This document shows, in pieces, positions 17,229 to 25,562 of a DNA stretch of 32,523 bases. A model generated the notes under the pieces. The model saw only the letters and a program-made list of their open reading frames with translations, was not told where the DNA came from and did no database searches. A program made the translations under genes and the position numbers. Position 1 is the stretch's first letter; every line of letters starts with the position of its first letter. Source of the DNA: Rickettsiales bacterium (GTDB lineage: Bacteria > Pseudomonadota > Alphaproteobacteria > TMED109); contig NZIN01000021.1 in NCBI GenBank assembly GCA_002689905.1, positions 1 to 32,523 on the forward strand, written 5' to 3'.

Positions 17229-18519
17229 ACAAGTAACAGAAACAGATAGTTTAGATAAATTAAGAATAGAGTTTAATGCTCTTGCGGCTTCAGATTTTGG
17301 AGATATCGCAACATTGGATTCAACTCTTTCTGCAACAAGTGTAATCGGTGCTGTAAACGAAATTAACGCAATCGCAATTGCCGCTGCTGGTTTCATATTA
17401 TCAGATGGTTCAAACACTCAGGCGGTTGCTTCTGGTAACACGATGTTAGTAACAACTGGTACTGGATTAACTGCAACGGTATCATCACCTGATACATTAA
17501 ATCTTTCATTAAATACAAATTTAACAGGCCTAACATCAATTGATGTTGCAAGTACGGCTGAAATTTCAAACATCGCAATTGGTACTTCTTCTATAACTTC
17601 TGCAAGTGGTACAATTGACTTTGGTAACGAACAATTAAATACTACTGGTGGTATAACTGCTGGTGGTACATTAGTAGGCGCTGGTTTAACAATCAATGGT
17701 GCGTCTATGCAATTTGAAGGTGCTACTCCAGATAGTTTTGAAACTACTTTTAGAGTAGATGACCCAACTGCTGATAGAGTTATTACATTGCCAGATATTT
17801 CTGGTACCGTAATTACAACTGGTGATACTGGTTCAGTTACAGGGACAATGATGGCTAACTCTGCTGTAAGTACAAACCAAATCGCAGACAATTCAGTTAC
17901 GGTTGCAAAATTATCGGGATTTGCAAGTGCAACATTAACGGTTGACACTTTAGTTGCAAACACTATTACTGGTGTTGCTTCATCTGCTACTGCTGTAGCA
18001 TTAACTTCTGATAACACTTCAAACGCAACAAGATTTTTAACTTTTGCAGACGCTGGTTCTGGAAATCAGGCATTAAAAACTGATAGTTCCTTATACTACA
18101 ATCCATCAACGAATGTTTTAACTACAACTGCTACACAGGCTAACTATGCTGACTTGGCAGAAAAATATTTAACAGACAAAGAGTATTCAATAGGTACCGT
18201 TTTATGTATAGGTGGTCCTGCTGAAGTAACTCAATGTGTTGAAGACCATTGTCATAAAGTAATAGGTGTTGTTTCAGAGAAACCTGCCTTTACAATGAAT
18301 AGTGGATTAGAAGGTACAACTACAATGGTTGCAATGACTGGTAGAGTACCTGTAAGAGTTTGTGGTAAAGTAAGAAAAGGTGATATGATAGTATCTTGTT
18401 CTAAACCTGGTTGTGGAAGACCAGAGGCAGAACCAAGACCAGGAACATTAATAGGTAAATCATTAGTCAATGACGATAGAGAAGAGGAAAGACTTATTGA
18501 AATCGTAGTTGGCAAATAG
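17218..18519 (+). CDS. Tail fiber protein with Cys-rich variant of the conserved YADLAEKY C-terminal domain
   Basis: Fiber repeats, then YADLAEKYLTDKEYSIGTVLCIGGPAEVTQCVEDHCHKVIGVVSEKPAFTMNSGLEG...GRVPVRVCGKVRKGDMIVSCSKPGCG...VVGK. Confidence 0.8.
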   Translation: MAVRQVTETDSLDKLRIEFNALAASDFGDIATLDSTLSATSVIGAVNEINAIAIAAAGFILSDGSNTQAVASGNTMLVTTGTGLTATVSSPDTLNLSLNTNLTGLTSIDVASTAEISNIAIGTSSITSASGTIDFGNEQLNTTGGITAGGTLVGAGLTINGASMQFEGATPDSFETTFRVDDPTADRVITLPDISGTVITTGDTGSVTGTMMANSAVSTNQIADNSVTVAKLSGFASATLTVDTLVANTITGVASSATAVALTSDNTSNATRFLTFADAGSGNQALKTDSSLYYNPSTNVLTTTATQANYADLAEKYLTDKEYSIGTVLCIGGPAEVTQCVEDHCHKVIGVVSEKPAFTMNSGLEGTTTMVAMTGRVPVRVCGKVRKGDMIVSCSKPGCGRPEAEPRPGTLIGKSLVNDDREEERLIEIVVGK

Positions 18520-18528
18520 GAGTATATT

Positions 18529-19008
18529 ATGGATGAACAAACAACCCTTTGGATTAACCGATTAAAAGAAGAAATCCAATCACACGACAGATACGAAGCA
18601 AGACAACTATTTTACATAGACGATAATGGTCTTGACCGAGAGGTTAAAGAACATATGTCTTTTGGCGAATGGTTAAGAGAATACGATAGATATAAAACTA
18701 TTAAGGTGGAAGGTTTAGAAGACACACCTTGGTTGAGAGAAGTTTTAGATGAAGTTGTGTTAAATATCACAGGCAAAAAAAGACAAGATATTCATTTATT
18801 TGTAAATCAAAAACCAGGTGTAAGTTTCAAAGCACATAGAGACGATAAAGATGTTTACCTATATGTTGTTAAAGGTAAAAAGATTGTAGACCTAGATGGC
18901 ATAAAACAAATTGTCTATGATGACGAAGGAGTTATCATAAAAGAAGGTGTTAAACATTTTGTTGAGAATGAAGCAGATACTTGGGGGTTAAGTATTGGAG
19001 TTATATAA
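18529..19008 (+). CDS. Cupin/JmjC-like or 2OG-Fe(II) oxygenase-like protein
   Basis: FKAHRDDKDVYLYVVKGKKIVDLDG...GVIIKEGVKHFVENEADTWGLSIGVI: HxD plus distal His in a cupin-like strand order. Confidence 0.55.
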   Translation: MDEQTTLWINRLKEEIQSHDRYEARQLFYIDDNGLDREVKEHMSFGEWLREYDRYKTIKVEGLEDTPWLREVLDEVVLNITGKKRQDIHLFVNQKPGVSFKAHRDDKDVYLYVVKGKKIVDLDGIKQIVYDDEGVIIKEGVKHFVENEADTWGLSIGVI

Positions 19009-20060
19009 TGACGCTAAATTATGCGCCTATGAATTGGATGTTTTATTTAAAAACAACCGAAACCTGTAATCTAAATTGTAAACATTGTTTCACTTCAGGT
19101 ACAAATGGACCTAAAGTATATTGGAATACTGATAAAGTAGTACGATGGTTACAAAACTTCAGAAAATACAATTTTCAAAAAAACGATATTGCTCATTTAG
19201 AGTTTCACGGTGGTGAACCTTTTTTAGTACCTGTATCTGAAATGCAATATGTTTATGATAGAACAAAAGACTTATGGGAACATCAATCATTTGGTGTTAC
19301 AACTAATTTAGTCTTCAAACTAAAACAAGAACACATAGATTTTATGAAAGGTCCTCTTGGTGGTAGATGTGGTACTTCTTGGGACCCGAATATTCGTTTT
19401 GCAAACGAAAAACAATCAAACTTATGGAAAAGTAATGTTGAGACTTTACTATCTGAAGGTATTGATATAAAACTTTTCATATCCGTAACTAAAGACACCG
19501 TAAATATTGAACCTATTGAATTATTGAAATGGGTAAAAGATTTAGGCGTACAAGAAATGGCATTAGAAAGATTGACTGGAAATGGTAATGCAAATTTACA
19601 CCCAGAGATATTTCCATCAAATATAGAACAAGATAAATGGTTTCTAAAAATGCACGAACAATCTATACAATATAAGACTAGAGAGTGGTTTGATAATGAG
19701 TTTTTAGAGACAATATATTCTAAATTTGAAACTGGTAATACAAAACAAGGTACTTTTTGCAGAGATTGTGAGCAGAAATTGTTTACTTTAAACGCAACTG
19801 GTACTATAGGTGGTTGTCCTAACGCAAGTCCCGAGTTTAATTTCGGTTCTCTGGATGACCCTATGGTAGACCTTATAAATAATCCTAAGAGATTAAACAA
19901 TATTGCTTGTGAAGTTGCAAGAAATACTGAATGTTTTGATTGTGAAGTATTTAAGTATTGTGGTGGCGATTGTCACCAACTAGAATGGCAAAATGGTATA
20001 TGTGGTGCCCCTAAATCTCTTATGAAACAATTGGCACAGAGGAATGAAGCAAGATGGTAA
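19008..20060 (+). CDS. Radical SAM enzyme with SPASM-like C-terminal Cys cluster
   Basis: CNLNCKHC (C-x3-C-x2-C), HGGEPF, then CRDCEQKLFTLNATGTIGGCPN...CEVARNTECFDCEVFKYCGGDCHQ...C. ATG 19008 overlaps the previous TAA. Confidence 0.9.
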   Translation: MTLNYAPMNWMFYLKTTETCNLNCKHCFTSGTNGPKVYWNTDKVVRWLQNFRKYNFQKNDIAHLEFHGGEPFLVPVSEMQYVYDRTKDLWEHQSFGVTTNLVFKLKQEHIDFMKGPLGGRCGTSWDPNIRFANEKQSNLWKSNVETLLSEGIDIKLFISVTKDTVNIEPIELLKWVKDLGVQEMALERLTGNGNANLHPEIFPSNIEQDKWFLKMHEQSIQYKTREWFDNEFLETIYSKFETGNTKQGTFCRDCEQKLFTLNATGTIGGCPNASPEFNFGSLDDPMVDLINNPKRLNNIACEVARNTECFDCEVFKYCGGDCHQLEWQNGICGAPKSLMKQLAQRNEARW

Positions 20061-20827
20061 CATTAAACGACCCGATAACAAGTCAAAATATAGTAGATAG
20101 ATTTGAAGAGTTAGTAACAGATATTGCAGATACCCAAATAGTTTGGGGTACAGATAATCTACCTGGTCACTCTGCATTTTCAAGTGCTGACTTTGCAGGT
20201 GTAGTAGACGGAATGGAATTAGTTTTAACTAACGCCACTGGTACATTTACTGCAAACGAAACGGTAACAGGTTCTATATCAGGAACGGTAGGTACCGTAG
20301 TTACATATTCAAGTAACAATTTAAAAGTCAGAAATATAGTTGCAGGTTCAGGTCAAACAAATTTTTTACAAAACGATATTCTAACAGGTTCAAATTCAGG
20401 TGCTCAAGGTACAATCAGTACAATGACTACCATATCAGCAGTTACTATTGGTATTACAGGAACTCAAATAGGTAACTCTGGCACAGCCATTAATGCAGGT
20501 AACATTTATCAAACATTGAAAAATGAAATGAATACTTACACTAATATTAAAAATACAACTGCGTCTGTTACAATGACTGGTGCAGGACAACAATATTCAG
20601 ACACACAAATTGCTCACAATTTAACTTCAGTAAGAGTAACACTAAATCCTAGTCAACCATCATATCTAAACTCTGGACGACTTATAACTTCTGCAAATTT
20701 AGAAACATTTATTGCTGACCTTGCAAACGCATATAATACTGAAAGAGGAAATACTTATGGACTTGCAAAAACTATATGTCATAGTTCTTGTCATAGTTCT
20801 TGCCACGGTAGTAGAGGAAGAAGATAA
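20054..20827 (+). CDS. Virion-type structural protein with C-terminal Cys/His-Ser-Ser repeat tail
   Basis: LNDPITSQNIVDRFEELVTDIADTQIVWG...GTFTANETVTGSISGTVGTVV... (same module as the baseplate proteins), ends TICHSSCHSSCHGSRGRR*. ATG overlaps the radical SAM stop. Confidence 0.75.
   Translation: MVTLNDPITSQNIVDRFEELVTDIADTQIVWGTDNLPGHSAFSSADFAGVVDGMELVLTNATGTFTANETVTGSISGTVGTVVTYSSNNLKVRNIVAGSGQTNFLQNDILTGSNSGAQGTISTMTTISAVTIGITGTQIGNSGTAINAGNIYQTLKNEMNTYTNIKNTTASVTMTGAGQQYSDTQIAHNLTSVRVTLNPSQPSYLNSGRLITSANLETFIADLANAYNTERGNTYGLAKTICHSSCHSSCHGSRGRR
20777..20824 (+). other. CHSSCHSSCHGSRGRR C-terminal motif (candidate modification substrate)
   Basis: Tandem CHSS repeat ending in a basic tail at the extreme C-terminus of CDS 20054..20827. 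Confidence 0.8.
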
Positions 20828-21021
20828 TGATTGAAGTAATATGGACTTTAATATTAACTGCTTGTATGAATGATAGTTCTTGTCATTTTCAAGAAGTAAA
20901 AGAATTTAAAACAAAAAATGCTTGTATAGAATTAAAAGAAGAAATCTTATCTATACCAGCAGATGGTCCTTGGAAAACAATTGATTATAATTGTTTACCT
21001 AAAGGAGGAATGGAAGCATAA
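20827..21021 (+). CDS. Small Cys-containing protein with N-terminal hydrophobic segment (64 aa)
   Basis: MIEVIWTLILTACMNDSSCHFQEVKEFKTKNACIELKEEILSIPADGPWKTIDYNCLPKGGMEA. Overlapping start and stop. Confidence 0.65.
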   Translation: MIEVIWTLILTACMNDSSCHFQEVKEFKTKNACIELKEEILSIPADGPWKTIDYNCLPKGGMEA

Positions 21022-21695
21022 TGATTGAAAGTATAGTACCAATTGAATTGAAAAACTTAAAAAAATATTTTGAAGATAAAACTGAAACTTACTTATTAGA
21101 TTATAAAAATAGTACATTAAAAGGTGCTCAGTTTCTAACATATTTAAGTAATCTTGATATACCTTGCGATATTAAGAATATGGACGATGAATTAGTATCA
21201 GAATATCTAAACTCTCAAATGTTAGTAAATATACCGACATTAGAAAAAGAAGTAATCGCTATATTATTTCAACATAAAGGTTTATCACAAACGGATAAAT
21301 ATAGTAGTATAATAGAAAAGAATAAAGACATACTAGACAAATGGGCAAGTAAACTAGAAAGTCTACCTTTATACAATATGTCTATTGTTGGTGAAGGTGC
21401 ATTTAAAGACTTTCTTGAAACTTATCCTAAAGATGAGACAGAAGATGTTAGAGGTATAAATTTTGTTAGTATGTTGAAACACAAAGACTTCTATTTTTAT
21501 TATAATAGACCAAACGAAAGTATTGTAAAAAATTATGTAAAATACTTTCAAGAGTATATGTTCAAAGGTAAGTCGTTATATGATTTTTGGGCAAATACAA
21601 ACAATAGTATGTTTCTTATGACTTGGGCTGTCGCTGAAGGCAAGTTCAATACTAAAGAATACAATACTGCAAAACAAAAAGATTTAGGAAAATAA
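21021..21695 (+). CDS. Hypothetical protein (224 aa)
   Basis: Operon ORF with preceding GGAGGA RBS. No family recognised. Confidence 0.7.
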   Translation: MIESIVPIELKNLKKYFEDKTETYLLDYKNSTLKGAQFLTYLSNLDIPCDIKNMDDELVSEYLNSQMLVNIPTLEKEVIAILFQHKGLSQTDKYSSIIEKNKDILDKWASKLESLPLYNMSIVGEGAFKDFLETYPKDETEDVRGINFVSMLKHKDFYFYYNRPNESIVKNYVKYFQEYMFKGKSLYDFWANTNNSMFLMTWAVAEGKFNTKEYNTAKQKDLGK

Positions 21696-21696
21696 A

Positions 21697-22815
21697 ATGC
21701 TACACTTATTTAATAAAGTATATCTAAACTTTGACGATAGTATAGATTGTCATACTAACAGATATGTTATATCTGAAGAAGCAGGTAATGAAATGCACCA
21801 GGAACTTCAAACAACATATAGAGGTACTTTACTTAATTTTGCAAAGAATAGAAACGAAATGCAAACCAAGTATAATGGTTTAGATAATTTCTTTGATAGT
21901 GTATGTACAAAACAAAAAGAATTGAATACAAAAGTAATTATATATTGTGATACACAGGCATTTTTAGAATTGTCAACAATATGGTTAAAGTCTGTATTAC
22001 CTTTCGCAGAAAGTTCAGACATAGAAAAATATTTACAAATATTCTTACACCACGAAAAAATTATTGCAAATACACAACTACAGCCTACGCACACGCTAGC
22101 GCTCACGAAGTTATATGCAGGTCTAGGTGATGTTGTAGGTTACACAAATGTAATGCCAACACTAGATTTAGATAAATTAAAAGCACTTGATTTAGATTAT
22201 TCATTAGAGTTATTACTAGGTGAATATTTTGCAGGTGCAGATACACACGAAGATAAATTACTTTCTACTTACTTAAAATTTCTAAAAAGATTTTATAAAG
22301 AAACACTAACAGATATTAGAGAAGGTGCGGCTCTTAATCTGTTGAATACAAATTTGCAAACACAACTAGGTTATACTACAAGTGATGTTGACTTAACTGC
22401 CGACAATGTATTTGAAGGCATTACACCTTTTGCTCCGTTTGCTGATACAGATGTATTTACAACTAATCCAACTGCAAATGTTGGTGCTGTAAATATTGCT
22501 AATATAGATAATATGTCAAGTGATAAACAAACTGCATTAAAAGATTTAATTATATCATTACAGACTTTTGAAGAAAAGGTAACTGCTGACGATTTCTATA
22601 TGAAATATTTAGATAAGGCTTGTCAAAGTTCATTATCTAAAACAGATTTTGAAACAATTATAAATGAAACGGTGAATAGTCCTTCTGCATTGTCCTTTAT
22701 ACCTAGATTTGATATTGGTAATATTAATTATTCTTTTTTACAATATCTATTCTCACTTAAAAAAGATAACGATACAGACACATTAGCAAAGTATAGACTA
22801 TTCGCAAACTCGTAG
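21697..22815 (+). CDS. Hypothetical protein (372 aa)
   Basis: Operon ORF between two radical SAM genes. No family recognised. Confidence 0.7.
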   Translation: MLHLFNKVYLNFDDSIDCHTNRYVISEEAGNEMHQELQTTYRGTLLNFAKNRNEMQTKYNGLDNFFDSVCTKQKELNTKVIIYCDTQAFLELSTIWLKSVLPFAESSDIEKYLQIFLHHEKIIANTQLQPTHTLALTKLYAGLGDVVGYTNVMPTLDLDKLKALDLDYSLELLLGEYFAGADTHEDKLLSTYLKFLKRFYKETLTDIREGAALNLLNTNLQTQLGYTTSDVDLTADNVFEGITPFAPFADTDVFTTNPTANVGAVNIANIDNMSSDKQTALKDLIISLQTFEEKVTADDFYMKYLDKACQSSLSKTDFETIINETVNSPSALSFIPRFDIGNINYSFLQYLFSLKKDNDTDTLAKYRLFANS

Positions 22816-22823
22816 GAGTTTAA

Positions 22824-23876
22824 ATGCGAGAGTTCTTATTAGACCCCAAAAGAGACCCCGAACAAGAGTACACAATTCATCTATTTGAATTTTGTAATTT
22901 AAGGTGTGCTTTCTGTTGGCAAAATCACGAAGACACAATTGGCATTGACAATGTAATGAATAAACTTCCGTCAGTAGAGAAGTTTATATCAAAAGAGTTA
23001 ATGCAAAAAGTTACCTTTAACATAATGGGTGGCGAAGTCTTTGCACCTGCAATTTATAATAGAAACTTAAACGAGGGTTACAAACTATTTGTAAAAGGCA
23101 TACAAAAAATATGCGACCATTACGATAAGAAATGTGTAATGAATTGGGTATCTAATTTAGTTACTACAGAAGATGGTAATGAGTTAATAAGAGATTTAAT
23201 ATCTTGGTCAAGAGAAGAAGGTATAGAAACAAGACTTACTACAAGTTATGACCCTAGAGGTAGATTTAATAAAAAAGATTTTGAGATATTTAAATCAAAT
23301 GTAGAATATTGGGGAGACGAAGTAACTTGTTTTTCTTGTCTATTGACAAAACCTAATATCAATTATTATTTAAATGAAGGTGATGAATACTTTGATTATC
23401 TGTATAAACAAGGTAAGTATATTTACTTTGATTATTATATGCCAGATGAACACGCAAAGTTTAATATGCCTAGTGATGAATTACTATTAAAGTTTTTTAA
23501 ACATTGTGTTGACAAATATCCAAATGTTCATCCTGTTAGAGATTGGATATTCAACAAAAAGAATTTTGCAAGTTGCAGAGTTTCTAAATTAATATTAGCA
23601 GATGGTACATTATGTCAATGTGGAAATTTAGTACAGAGTGAAAAATCATTAAGTCAATATAAATCTCCAATCAAAAGAAAAGACAATAGTATAATAGAAA
23701 ATTCTTTTTTAGAAAAGTATAATTGTGCTAGTTGTGAATTTTTAGATAGATGTACACTTGGTTGTTTTATGAACCACGATTATAGATATAAGGAGGAGTT
23801 GAATGAGTGTGTCTACAAACTTACGCACAGATATATTGAAGATGTACGACTACAGCGAAACTATATCGCTACCTAA
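22824..23876 (+). CDS. Radical SAM enzyme with SPASM/twitch-like C-terminus
   Basis: FEFCNLRCAFC, MGGEVF, C-terminal LADGTLCQCGNL...CASCEFLDRCTLGCFMNHDYRYKEELNEC. Confidence 0.88.
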   Translation: MREFLLDPKRDPEQEYTIHLFEFCNLRCAFCWQNHEDTIGIDNVMNKLPSVEKFISKELMQKVTFNIMGGEVFAPAIYNRNLNEGYKLFVKGIQKICDHYDKKCVMNWVSNLVTTEDGNELIRDLISWSREEGIETRLTTSYDPRGRFNKKDFEIFKSNVEYWGDEVTCFSCLLTKPNINYYLNEGDEYFDYLYKQGKYIYFDYYMPDEHAKFNMPSDELLLKFFKHCVDKYPNVHPVRDWIFNKKNFASCRVSKLILADGTLCQCGNLVQSEKSLSQYKSPIKRKDNSIIENSFLEKYNCASCEFLDRCTLGCFMNHDYRYKEELNECVYKLTHRYIEDVRLQRNYIAT

Positions 23877-24384
23877 AATCAATACACCTGATAATGTTGA
23901 TGTTGTATTAGATAACATACCAACAAAATATCCTTATCTACCTAGATTGTGTAACAAACAAGGAATAGTATTAGTATGGTGGGGTACAAAAGATACTGAC
24001 CCAGAGATTTACGAAGACGCAATTAATAGTAAAGACGAAGAACAATGGTTAACTTTAAACGATAATAAAAAATTAATAAAAGGTCTTGCAATGGTACACA
24101 CATATGATAATGAAGTAATTGTTAGTTGTATTAAGTATGCAGGATATATGAATAGAAAACCTTGGAAAGAAGTCTTATCATTTCTTGAAAATATATATTC
24201 TACACTAGTAAATTTATATGGCAATCGTAAGATGATAATTCCTTCAGGTTCTTATTTAGAGCATATTCATTTAACAATGAACCAAATGAAAATACAAAGA
24301 CAACCTTACCACTATAAGAATATGAGAAGATATGGTTTTAAGAAACAGGATAATTATTGGGTAAGAAATGGGACCGAAATATAA
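23803..24384 (+). CDS. Hypothetical protein (193 aa)
   Basis: Overlaps the end of the upstream radical SAM gene by 74 nt. AAGGAGGAG RBS upstream of ATG 23803. Confidence 0.65.
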   Translation: MSVSTNLRTDILKMYDYSETISLPKINTPDNVDVVLDNIPTKYPYLPRLCNKQGIVLVWWGTKDTDPEIYEDAINSKDEEQWLTLNDNKKLIKGLAMVHTYDNEVIVSCIKYAGYMNRKPWKEVLSFLENIYSTLVNLYGNRKMIIPSGSYLEHIHLTMNQMKIQRQPYHYKNMRRYGFKKQDNYWVRNGTEI

Positions 24385-24493
24385 AAAATATATTTTGTAT
24401 GACAAGAATGGTAAAGTTATTATTATTACAACTGATAAAAAAGTTTACTATTACTATAAGGTAAAATATGGACTTAATAATAAAACCAACTGA
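24368..24493 (+). CDS. Small Lys/Tyr-rich peptide (41 aa)
   Basis: MGPKYKKYILYDKNGKVIIITTDKKVYYYYKVKYGLNNKTN*. Overlaps both neighbours in the coupled operon. Confidence 0.45.
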   Translation: MGPKYKKYILYDKNGKVIIITTDKKVYYYYKVKYGLNNKTN

Positions 24494-25562
24494 ATTATGT
24501 AATTTCAAATGTACTTTTTGTTCTAGCACACAATTAACAAATGAAAAAAAGAATTGGTTAAAACACGACCAGATATTTGAGTTTCTAACTAGATTTCCTG
24601 AAACTAAAACTATCATCGTAAATGGTGGTGACCCATTGATGATGGCACCTGATTATTATTGGAAGATTATAAAATGGTTAGACGAGAGAGATTATTCTAC
24701 TTCACTTGCATTAACAACAAACTTATGGCCGTTCTATAAGAAACCTAGTCTATGGGTTGACTTATTTAATAATGATAGAGTAGGTGTTACTACTTCATTT
24801 CAATATGGTGGTGGTAGATTAAAAGGCGACTATACAGAGTTTACAGAAGAAGACTTTTGGAAGTGTTCAAATGCAATGTTAGAGTATTGTAATTATAGAC
24901 CAGATTTTATATCTGTTATTACAAGAGAGAATGAACACAACGCAATTAAAAATGTAGAGTTGGCAAAGTATATGTCAGAAGATGTACAACCACAAGGTAC
25001 TCTTCATAACTTCTGGCGACAAGAAAAAACAGGTGTAGAATGTAAACTAAATTATGCGATGATGAGTGGCGAACAGGAAGAGCCGTTTTTGTTATCGGAT
25101 ATATATTCTTATTATGTAGAAATATATAACAAAGGTTTAGCACCTTGGGAATTTAATACTAGACAAATGATGTTAGCAATAGGTGACCGTGCTACAACTT
25201 GTCCTTTAAGTAGAAAATGTGATGAAGGTATCAGATGTCTACAACCCGATGGTGACTATTATAGTTGTGGTGCTTTTGGTGATGATAAAGATAAGGCAAT
25301 AGATTTTAAAGAAGAAATGTCAGGTAAGTTTTTTACTCCCTTACAAGACGACATAAAATTAAGTACAATGAAAAAGGGTTGTTATACTTGCCCTATGTTT
25401 AATATATGTAATGGTTGCAGAAAGACTATTAAAGATTATAAAGAGGCAGGTGTTGTAGAAAAACATTGTGAAAAAATGAAGACTATAGGTAAATATATTT
25501 TAAGAGCAAATAAAAGTGATTTACAGATGACGCCATATGTAAATGAGGAGGCAACTTGGTAA
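24468..25562 (+). CDS. Radical SAM enzyme with SPASM-like C-terminus
   Basis: TELCNFKCTFC, VNGGDPL, C-terminal CPLSRKCDEGIRCLQPDGDYYSCGAF...GCYTCPMFNICNGCRKTIKDYKEAGVVEKHC. Confidence 0.9.
   Translation: MDLIIKPTELCNFKCTFCSSTQLTNEKKNWLKHDQIFEFLTRFPETKTIIVNGGDPLMMAPDYYWKIIKWLDERDYSTSLALTTNLWPFYKKPSLWVDLFNNDRVGVTTSFQYGGGRLKGDYTEFTEEDFWKCSNAMLEYCNYRPDFISVITRENEHNAIKNVELAKYMSEDVQPQGTLHNFWRQEKTGVECKLNYAMMSGEQEEPFLLSDIYSYYVEIYNKGLAPWEFNTRQMMLAIGDRATTCPLSRKCDEGIRCLQPDGDYYSCGAFGDDKDKAIDFKEEMSGKFFTPLQDDIKLSTMKKGCYTCPMFNICNGCRKTIKDYKEAGVVEKHCEKMKTIGKYILRANKSDLQMTPYVNEEATW

Noticed and set aside
17418-18017. 199-aa minus-strand ORF
   Set aside because: Fully antisense to the fiber CDS 17218..18519. 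Low-complexity Val/Ala/Pro product typical of shadow ORFs in repetitive fiber genes.
19874-19881. TATAAATA late-promoter match
   Set aside because: Inside the radical SAM coding sequence and not positioned before a gene start. Expected by chance in AT-rich DNA.
19283-19900. 205-aa minus-strand ORF
   Set aside because: Antisense to a clear radical SAM gene. No recognisable domain or RBS context.
20777-20824. CHSS repeat as a zinc finger or c-type heme motif
   Set aside because: CxxxCxxxC spacing fits neither CxxCH heme motifs nor standard zinc-finger spacing. A metal site is not excluded but not assignable.
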